DNA of 64,000 nucleotides from positions 1,612,001 through 1,676,000 of the forward strand of contig CAWKMN010000003.1 of NCBI GenBank assembly GCA_963850765.1, in the 5' to 3' direction. Source of the stretch: CAWKMN01 sp963850765 (lineage in GTDB: Bacteria; Chloroflexota; Anaerolineae; Aggregatilineales; Aggregatilineaceae). Every line of letters starts with the position of its first letter. Position 1 is the stretch's first letter. A model generated the notes under the pieces. That model was not told where the DNA came from. It made no database searches and saw nothing but the letters and a program-made list of their open reading frames with translations. Below are positions 57,334-64,000 of this stretch, in pieces. Made by a program: the position numbers and the translations under genes.

Positions 57334-58378
57334 ATGCAAATTCAGGCGTCGAGGCTGACCCTTCAGCTCGAAAACCCGTTCAAACTCTCGTATGGAGCCA
57401 CCACCTTCCGCGAGAACGTGCGCGTGACGATCAGTGATGGCGTATATACCGGCACAGGTGAAGCGGCGGTCGTGCCGTATTATGGCGAAACGCCGGACCG
57501 AGTCCTCGCCTATCTGACCGATCCGGCGCTGGCAGACGCGCTGGGGGATGATCCGCTGCTGCTCGATGACATGCTGAACTGCCTGCCGCCGAGTGCAGTC
57601 ATCCGCTGCGCGCGCCGCCGTCGATATGGCCCTGCACGATCTGTGGGGGCAGCATCTCGGCCAGCCGCTCTATCGGCTGTGGGGACTGAATCCGGCGCGA
57701 ATCCCCGCGAGTTCGTTCACCGTGGCGATGGCCGACGACGAAGTCCGACTACCGGGCGCATCTGCGCGCCGCCCGCGCGCTATGGCCTGATCAAGCTCAA
57801 GCTGGGCAGCGGCGACTGGCGCACCGATCTGGCACATGGTCGAAATCGCGCGCGAAGAGATCAGCCGCGCCGCTGTGCGTGGATGCGAACGGCGGCTGGA
57901 CGGTTGAGGACACGCTGGTCGATCGTCCCCCGGCTGGCGGAGATCGGCGTGCTCTTTATCGAGCAGCCCGTCGCCCGCGATGATTTGGAGGGCTGGCGAG
58001 CGCTGCCATCCGCGCTGCCCGCTCATCACCCGCCGCTGATTGCCGACGAGTCGGTGCAGGGCGTCGAGAGTGTGCTGCCGCTGGCCGGGATCGCGGACGG
58101 CATTAATATCAAGCTCGCCAAGTGCGGCGGGCTTCGCGCGGCCCGGCAGATGATCATGCTGGCCCGCGCGCTCGGCTTGAAAGTGCTGATCGGCTGTATG
58201 ATCGAAAGCTCGATCGCCGTAACGGCCGCCGCGCATCTTGCGCCGCTGGCGGACTTTGTCGATCTGGATGGCAACGTGCTGATCACAAACGATCCCTTTT
58301 GCGGCGCTGGATAACCGCGGCGGGCATATCACGCTGCCCGACGCGCCCGGCTTAGGAGTAACCCCGCGTGCTGAATGA
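57334..58378 (+). CDS. Enolase-superfamily dipeptide epimerase (L-Ala-D/L-Glu epimerase type), frameshifted
   Basis: About 345 residues after seven single extra bases (57595, 57750, 57780, 57835, 57880, 57915 and 58305) are discounted. The N-terminal capping domain starts LTLQLENPFKLSYGATTFRENV quoted in part, with FKLSYGATTFREN typical of YcjG/YkfB. The barrel has the KxK acid/base Lys in LIKLKLGSGDW, metal ligands Asp in LCVDANGGW, Glu in LFIEQPV and Asp in LIADES, and the second base Lys in INIKLAKCGG. The enzyme epimerises L-Ala-D-Glu from murein peptides. lysA overlaps its end by 11 bases. Confidence 0.84.
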
Positions 58379-59662
58379 ATCCTTTCACTACCGTGACGAT
58401 CAGCTTGTCTGTGACGGTGTGCTGCTGGACACGCTCGCGGATGCAAACGGACACGCCGGTTTACGTCTACAGCGCCGCGCGGATCCAGCACAATATCGGC
58501 CGCCTGCGCGCCGCTTTCGATCCCCTGGGCGCGTCGATCCATTACAGCATGAAGGCGAACGCCAATCTCGCCCTGCTGCGCCTGATCCACGCGGCCGGGC
58601 TGGGGATGGACGCCGTCAGCGCCGGGGAGATCTTCCGCGCGCGTGCAGGCGGGCGTCGATCCCCGGCAGATCGTGTATCGCGGGCGTGGGCAAAACCCGC
58701 GACGAACTTATTTATGCGTTGGATGTGGGCGTGGGCTGGTTCAATGTCGAGAGCCGCGCCGAACTGGACCTGCTCAACACCCTGGCTGAGCGGGCTCGAT
58801 CGGCCTCCCCGCGTGGCGCTGCGCCTGAATCCGGGCATCCAGGCGAAAACGCACCATCACATCGCCACCGGGCATTTTGGCGCGAAATTCGGGATGCCGC
58901 CGGATACGGTCACAGAAATACTCGCGCACCGCGCAGATTATCCCCACCTGCGGATCGAGGGGATTCATGTTCACATCGGCAGCCAGTTGGGCGACGTGCA
59001 GGAGACGCTCGACGCCGTGCGGCTGGCCCAGGCGCTCGCCGCGCCCTATGCGGACGTGCGCACGCTTAATATCGGCGGCGGGTTCCCGGTAGCCTATGCC
59101 GAGACGGATGAGTATCCTGCTCCATCGGCTTTCGCGGAGGCGCTCAAGCCGCTGCTCGACGGCTGGCACCTGATGATCGAGCCGGGGCGCTCGGTGATGG
59201 CGGACGCGGGTGTGCTGCTGGTATCCGTGCTGTATGTCAAGGAGCAGGCTGGCCAGCGGTTTGTGATCACCGACGGCAGCATGACCGATCTGATCCGCCC
59301 CGCGTTGTATGAGGCGGTGCATCCGGTCGTGCCGGTGTGCCAGAAAGCAGAAGCCAGCACGCACCCGTCAATCGTCGTCGGCCCGGTCTGCAAATCGGCG
59401 GACGTGCTGAATCGCGGCGTGCCGCTGCGCGATCTGGCGGCTGGCGATCGGCTGGCGGTACTCGGAACCGGGGCCTATGGCATCGTGATGGCGTCGAACT
59501 ACAACATGCGGGTGCGCGCGCCCGAAGTGCTGGTCGAGGGTGACGACGTGGCGTGTCATCCGCCGCCGCGAAACCTGGGACGATCTGCTGCGCTTAGAAG
59601 AAGAGCAAGAGAGCATCACCACAGAGGACACAGAGCGCACAGAGGAAAATAAGGGAGAGTGA
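58368..59662 (+). CDS. lysA: Diaminopimelate decarboxylase, frameshifted
   Basis: PLP enzyme making L-lysine from meso-diaminopimelate. About 429 residues after five single extra bases (58445, 58650, 58677, 58795 and 59550). PLP Lys is in HYSMKANANLALL; EIFRARA, HVHIGSQL, NIGGGFPVAY and MIEPGRSVMA bind PLP phosphate; the active-site Cys is in VGPVCKSADVL, and GAYGIVMASNYN closes the site. GTG 58368 overlaps the epimerase end. The last 15 residues (ITTEDTERTEENKGE) are coded by the left arm of a CACAGAG repeat, replacing or extending the natural C-terminus. Confidence 0.92.
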
Positions 59663-59836
59663 GAGAACTCTTATCTCAAACGATTTCTTCTTTTTTCCAA
59701 AATGACGACCCTGTGGCCGAGGAATTCTCAAGTAATATCGCGTAAATCTTTGAAAACGGGCGGGTTTGTTAACCCGCCCCTACTCTCAGGTTTTCCTCAA
59801 GTATCTCTGTGTCCTCTGTGCTCTCTGTGGTGAAGT
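59617..59836. repeat. CACAGAG-type inverted repeat and nested palindrome behind lysA
   Basis: Left arm 59619-59648 with three CACAGAG units lies in the lysA coding end; right arm 59803-59833 (CTCTGTGTCCTCTGTG and CTCTGTGG) lies just before the maf stop. Between them is the GGGCGGGTT...AACCCGCCC palindrome (59758-59779) seen also at 50294. The first copy of the CACAGAG element is at 2194-2315. Confidence 0.8.
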
Positions 59837-59841
59837 TGCTT

Positions 59842-60522
59842 TTATTCCCGCGCGGAGTCGTACAGAATCTCGTCGGTCACGTCGCAGTCGTAATCGTGAT
59901 ACTGCTGGCAGAGCAAGGGCACGTCGTTGGGCGGCGTCACGCCGAAGACCCGCAGCGCCCGCACCAGATGGCACAGCGGCAGCCCAACGACATTCGAATA
60001 ACAGCCGGTCAGCCCTTCCACCGGATGAAATGCCTCGTTCTGGATCGCGTAGCCGCCCGCTTTATCAAACGGATCGCCGCTGGCGATATAGGCTTCGATC
60101 TCGGCATCGGTGTAGTTCCGCATCGGCACATCCGTCACGGCCACATCGGTCACGGTGCGTCCCGTCGCGGCATCGATCAGCGTGATCGCCGTGTAGACCT
60201 GATGCACCCGCCCGCGCAGCCGCCGCAGCATGGCCCACGCCTCGTCAGGATCGGCGGGCTTGCCCAGGATCGTATCGCCGTCAGCCACCGTGGTGTCGGC
60301 GGCCAGGATCAGCGCGTGGGGATCGGTCAGGGTCTGCCGGACGGCCCGCGCCTTTTCGCGGCTCAGGCGGACAGTATAATCGGCGGCCGCCTCGCCGGGG
60401 AGCGGCGTCTCGTCAATATCGGCGGTGGTCTGCACGAACGGCAGCCCGGTCAGGCTGAGCAGTTCGCGCCGCCGGGGTGATCCCGACGCCAGAATAATCG
60501 TTTTGGGTGCGGTGTGGTCCAT
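59842..60522 (-). CDS. maf: Maf-like nucleotide pyrophosphatase
   Basis: 226 residues. Hydrolyses non-canonical or pyrimidine nucleoside triphosphates to monophosphates. The start TIILASGSPRRRELLSLTGLPF is the family signature; SREKARAV, ILAADTTVADGD, LGKPADPDEA and GDPFDKAGGYAIQ follow, with the catalytic Asp in AADT. The frame is intact, though the C-terminus is a little longer than usual and ends YDSARE. It lies 34 bases behind the FHA gene on the same strand. Confidence 0.92.
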   Translation of the reverse strand: MDHTAPKTIILASGSPRRRELLSLTGLPFVQTTADIDETPLPGEAAADYTVRLSREKARAVRQTLTDPHALILAADTTVADGDTILGKPADPDEAWAMLRRLRGRVHQVYTAITLIDAATGRTVTDVAVTDVPMRNYTDAEIEAYIASGDPFDKAGGYAIQNEAFHPVEGLTGCYSNVVGLPLCHLVRALRVFGVTPPNDVPLLCQQYHDYDCDVTDEILYDSARE

Positions 60523-60556
60523 GTGGATCGTCTGGCTCCGGATCTATAGGCTCTGT

Positions 60557-61208
60557 TTATAAGCTCTGCTTGCGATTCTGGAACATCAGCCCAAACCCGC
60601 GCCGCGTCACAATATAAGTCGTGCTCCGGGTCGAGTTCCAACAGGCGCTTGCGCAGCCGGCTGACCAGCGCATCAATCGTCTGGTCGGTGATGTCTTCCT
60701 CCGTGCCCCACACCGATTGGCAGATCTCCTCACGGGTCACTATCCGCCCCGCGTTTTCATAGAGCAGCGCCAGCAGCGAGAACTGGTTGGGGCTGAGCGG
60801 CGGGTAGAGCGGCGAGCCGGCGATCATAACGCGCGCGGCCGCCATGTCGATCTCAAGCCCCGGCTTCGGAAGCTGCACCGGGTCGATCTGGGCGGTCGTC
60901 ACCGGGTCATCGAACACCCAGCGGCACACCGTCGCAAAGCGCACCTCGTCACCGGCGCGCAGACGGTGCGCTTCGCCCGCCTCCAGGCGGCGGCCGTTGA
61001 CAAAGGTGCCGTTGGTGCTGCCCATGTCTTCCAGAAAGATATTAAGATGATCGCTGTAACACCGCGCGTGAAGCCGCGAGATTTCGGTGTAGTCCAGCAC
61101 AAAACCACAGTCGCGCGCGCGGCCTATCGTAAAGGGGAGCGAAACGAGATCAACCGTTTTGCCCGCTTGATCTCCTTCGTGAATCAAAAATCGTTGGATG
61201 GATGGCAT
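60557..61208 (-). CDS. FHA domain - winged-helix protein, frameshifted
   Basis: About 216 residues. FHA domain (1-100): FTIGRARDCGFVLDYTEISR, LHARCYSD and EDMGSTNGTFVNGRRLE, with the Arg, Ser-type and Asn residues that bind phosphothreonine. Residues 125-216 are an OmpR/SARP-type winged helix: LSPNQFSLLALLYENAGRIV, ICQSVWGTE, DALVSRLRKRL, then VTRRGFGLMF. One extra base near 60615 precedes VTRRGFG; with it the ending is RRGFGLMFQNRKQSL and the stop is at 60557. The pairing suggests a regulator read by Ser/Thr phosphorylation, possibly by a kinase such as that at 23376. Confidence 0.83.
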
Positions 61209-61338
61209 TGGACACCTGCCTGCATGAACCCCGTTTTACCCAGTATGTCGAACGATCGCCCATCTTTGCGTGTACGATCGGGCAACGTTCTCCTGACGAA
61301 CAACCTACTTCGCTCGATTTCAGCGTGATCATTCCTCG

Positions 61339-62015
61339 TCATCGTCGTTCAGAAATCACTTCTTCCGCCTCGATCGCCTGCAAGCCGACGCGTGCTTCCA
61401 GCTCGGCCAGCGCGTTCTGGAGCTTCTGCTGGCGCAGGCTGTTCGTCACGTCGCCGCGCGTGCGTTCCAACACCCCGCGCAGCGAGTCCATCCGGCGGCG
61501 CAGCCCACCCGTGATAGCGTCGTGGAAGTCAAACGCGATCAACACCCCGTAGATCGTATCCATCGCTTCGAGCAGCCGCTCGGCTTCGTCGGAGTGTCCC
61601 TTGCGGATAATATCCAGAATCTGGCGGCGAAGCTCGCTGGCGGCTTCGGCCAGACCGTTGAGGTAGGTGGCGGCCTCAACCTGAAGCGAGTCCGGCGTGG
61701 GCAGCGCATCTCCCCGCACCATGGCATACGTCACAAAAGCCTCGACATATTCTTTAAGCGCGTCCTGCGTATAACCGCTGTGATACAGATCCGGGAAGCC
61801 GGCGACCAGGGTGCGTAAGGCGTTGGCTTCCTGCTGGGCGCTAGCAGGCGGTTCTGGGCCGTTTCCCATTCGTGGCGATGCACGGCGCGGATCGCATTGG
61901 CACAGTGCTGCGTCAGCGTGCGCGACTGGTTGATCGCCACGTCACGCGCCGCGTTTTTCGCTTCAAACGTCTCGCGAATCTGCTCGGCAATGGTATCGAG
62001 AATATCAAGATGCAT
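61339..62015 (-). CDS. Translin-family protein, frameshifted
   Basis: About 225 residues, all helical. The pattern matches translin/TRAX proteins: RTLTQHCANAIRAVHRHEWE, then LYHSGYTQDALKEYVEAFV, ATYLNGLAEAASELRRQILD and IRKGHSDEAERLLEAMDTIY, ending RRRMDSLRGVLERTRGDVT. Eukaryotic translin binds single-stranded DNA/RNA, and TRAX is the nuclease partner (C3PO). The EYVEA acidic motif that is catalytic in TRAX is present. One break near 61840 needs one missing or two extra bases. It lies between an FHA regulator and ssb, in a minus-strand run. Confidence 0.75.
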
Positions 62016-62383
62016 TCATCAGTCTTTCCTTGTTCCGGTTCGCCGCCGGGATCGTCTTCGGCGGAGCGTATGGTGCTGAAAAGCTGGTCGGCCAGACTTT
62101 GCGGGCGGGGCGGCAGCTTGATCTCGCCGTGGACCTCCTCGTACCGCTCGATATTCTCCTCTAGTGCCTTCAGCAGCATTTTCGCATTCGTCGGCGTCAG
62201 CACGAGGCGCGTCCGCACCCGGGCTTTGGGCAGATTGGGCAAAATCTGCGCGAAATCCAGAAAGACTTCCCACGGCGAATGGGTGATAATGACGAAGTTC
62301 GCATATACGGCGGGTAGATCGGCGGGGATTTCCAGGTTGAGCCTGCGCGCGGGCTGCTTCGGCTGTTTTTCAGATGCGTCCAT
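61913..62383 (-). CDS. DUF3467-like protein
   Basis: 156 residues in the open frame, but only the first 110 look conserved: LNLEIPADLPAVYANFVIIT, SPWEVFLDFAQILPN, RVRTRLVLTPTNAKMLLKAL and EENIERYEEVHGEIKLPP, the pattern of DUF3467 proteins (about 100 residues). The remainder overlaps the translin gene by 103 bases in another frame and is probably spurious, so a base error near 62050 with a true stop at 62019 is likely. ATG 62383 follows GAGAGAAG. Function unknown. Confidence 0.6.
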   Translation of the reverse strand: MDASEKQPKQPARRLNLEIPADLPAVYANFVIITHSPWEVFLDFAQILPNLPKARVRTRLVLTPTNAKMLLKALEENIERYEEVHGEIKLPPRPQSLADQLFSTIRSAEDDPGGEPEQGKTDECILIFSIPLPSRFARRLKRKTRRVTWRSTSRAR

Positions 62384-62504
62384 TTGTCTTCTCTCATTCA
62401 GATCGTCTGACCAGCGCCAAACAGAACAAACAGCCGGATGCTCGTGTGAATCCGGCTGTTGTCTACTATACCGCACGACGCGTGATGTTTCACGCGTTGG
62501 GTCA

Positions 62505-62898
62505 TCAGAACGGCAGATCGCCTTCTTCGGTGGGATAATTCCCGCCGGCCTCTGCTGCCTTCGCCTCGGCGGCTGAGGAATTGAAAGTCACGGGCCGTCA
62601 GTTCCAGGGACGCGCGAGGGGTGCCATCCTGGGCCGTGTAAGCCGATGCCTTGACTTCGCCCGTCACCATGATCTGCATCCCTTTTTTGACGTACTGGTT
62701 GGCCGTCTCCGCCATGTCGCGCCACGCGCTGACCTTGAACCAGGTCGTTTCCTCACGCTGCTCATTACTGCTGCGATCATTCCAACGCCGCGAGACGGCC
62801 ACGCTGAAATCACAAACGGCTACCCCACTCGACGTATAACGGAGTTCGGGGTCGCGTCCGACATTGCCAATGATAATGGTGTACTGGTAACCGGCCAT
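62505..62898 (-). CDS. ssb: Single-stranded DNA-binding protein, frameshifted
   Basis: About 130 residues. The OB fold starts YTIIIGNVGRDPELRYTSSG, followed by VCDFSVAVSRRW, TTWFKVSAWRDMAETANQYV, GMQIMVTGEVKASAYT and ASLELTARDFQ. One extra T near 62583 breaks the frame; reading on past it gives an acidic tail ending TEEGDLPF, the canonical tip that binds partner proteins, with stop at 62505. Without the correction the C-terminus (to 62398) would be basic and lack the tip. ATG at 62898 begins MAGYQYT. Confidence 0.92.
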
Positions 62899-62985
62899 AG
62901 GTGTGTATGCTCCTTGCCCTTGCGCTCAAATGGTCCTTATAGTATAGCGGATTTAGAACTTTTGTTCAAATCCTTCAGGTGTAAT

Positions 62986-64000
62986 TTACCGGCGCGCTTC
63001 GATCTCTGCGGTCAGGAGACGCTGCACCGCCTGAGCATCGCCCCGCCCCTTGAGCGTGCGCATCACCATACCCATCAGGAACTTCAGCACTTTCTCTTCG
63101 CCGGCCAGATAACGCGCCACTTCGCCGGGCTGCTCGTCCAGCACAGCGCGGATCGCCCCGATCAGCGCGCTTTCGTCGCTCACCTGGGCCAACCCGCGTT
63201 CCTGTACCAATGCCGCCGGGTCGCCGCCTTCAGCGTACAGGGTAACTAACAACTGTCTGGCTGTATTATGGTTGATGGTGCCCTTCTGCACCAGCGATAC
63301 GAGCCCGGCGAGCGCCTGCGGCGTGAGTTTGATCGAGCCGATCGAGTTCGCGGTCGCGGCCCTCATCGTTCATCTGGCGGAAGACCTCGCCAATGATGTA
63401 GTTGGCAAGCTGCTTGGGATCGCCGCCTGCGTTGACCGCCGCCTCAAAATAATCGGCGACGGCCTGATCGGCCACCAGCACCGACGCATCATAACGGCTC
63501 AGCCCAAAGTTGCTGATGAAGCGATCGCGCTTGGCGTCGGGCAGTTCGGGCAGGATGGCGCGGACTTCGCCCACCCAGTCGCGGCTGATGACCAGCGACG
63601 GGCAGATCCGGCTCCGGGAAGTAGCGGTAATCGTCGGCGCTCTCTTTCACGCGCTGCAGTACCGTCGTCTGGCGCGCTTCGTCCCAGCCCAGCGTCGCCT
63701 GCTGCACCTGCCCACCCTGACTCGTAGACCTGAATCTGCCGCTCGATCTCATAGGCCGTCGCGCGCGCCACGCTGCGGATGCTGTTCAGGTTCTTGATCT
63801 CGGTGCGGGTGCGGAGTTCGCTCGACCCGGCCGGGCGCACGCTGATATTCGGCTCCATGCGCAGCACGCCTTTGCTCATATCGCCGCTGTTCACACCCAG
63901 GTAGCGCAGGATGGCGCGCAGCTTGCGCGCATAGGCTTCGGCCTCTTCCGCACTGTGCAGGTCCGGCTCCGTCACGATTTCCAGCAGCGGCACGCCTGCG
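62986..64000 (-). CDS. gatB: Asp-tRNA(Asn)/Glu-tRNA(Gln) amidotransferase subunit B, 3' part, frameshifted
   Basis: Transamidates misacylated Glu-tRNA(Gln) or Asp-tRNA(Asn). The N-terminal third lies beyond the window edge. Visible segments: PLLEIVTEPDLHSAEEAEAY, GDMSKGVLRMEPNISVRP, TRTEIKNLNSIRSVARA and DYRYFPEPDLP, then the helical and YqeY-like tail domains with LPDAKRDRFI and GEEKVLKFLMGMVM. Three extra bases break the frame (63715, 63600 and 63362). The stop is at 62986, 87 bases ahead of ssb on the same strand. Confidence 0.93.

Overview
The window is a GC-rich bacterial chromosome segment with dense, mostly biosynthetic and housekeeping genes. The protein repertoire fits a Chloroflexota (Anaerolineae-like) genome: a giant Ser/Thr kinase-STAND-WD40 protein, SBBP/DUF11 surface protein with TadE/TadG-like pseudopilins, FHA and RsbU-type signalling proteins, many small palindromic intergenic repeats, and no outer-membrane biogenesis genes. 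This assignment is inferred from gene content, not proven. There are no rRNA genes, insertion sequences, prophage genes or CRISPR arrays.

Layout. 1-7364 (+): a tightly packed aromatic amino acid operon, aroA-aroE-aroC-aroK-aroB-aroQ-[GH105 glycosidase]-pheA, with most junctions overlapping by 1-19 bases. 7.4-10 kb: small membrane/PRC-barrel genes, a 123-nt tmRNA-like RNA with its own promoter and terminator, and selD, which itself carries an in-frame UGA (selenocysteine). 10.1-12.4 kb: an unusual GspE-like/GAF/PP2C phosphatase. 12.4-21.9 kb (-): histidine kinase, response regulator, two TadE-like proteins, a TadG-like protein and a large secreted SBBP/DUF11 protein, probably one surface-structure locus. 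22-29.5 kb (+): secreted SH3 protein, kinase-STAND-WD40 protein and an FGGY sugar kinase. 29.8-37.2 kb (+): a branched-chain amino acid (Liv-type) ABC transporter, livK-H-M-G-F, plus a lipoprotein. 37.3-41.8 kb (-): an iron module with split FeoB, FeoA, a TrmB-family regulator and a VIT1/CCC1-type transporter. 42-46.8 kb (+): glycosyltransferase, HAD phosphatase, a degenerate shikimate-kinase paralogue, a nitrilase-family amidase and an MFS transporter. 46.9-55.5 kb: DEAD-box helicase, VOC protein, cupin, DUF624, KDPG aldolase, DoxX, UbiA prenyltransferase, a glycine-zipper protein and a KimA-like potassium transporter behind a terminator-bearing leader. 55.7-64 kb: a GH3 hexosaminidase facing a dipeptide epimerase and lysA (cell-wall recycling and lysine/DAP metabolism), then maf, FHA-wHTH, a translin-like protein, DUF3467, ssb and the 3' part of gatB on the minus strand.

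About twenty genes are interrupted by frameshifts. Resolving them by protein continuity gives roughly fifty single extra bases and only a few events of other type. Because essential genes (aroA, lysA, ssb, gatB) are affected and all motifs survive, these are annotated as CDS spanning the breaks; insertion-type sequence errors are the simplest explanation. Five kinds of palindromic repeat lie between genes and in places extend into the 3' ends of coding sequences.
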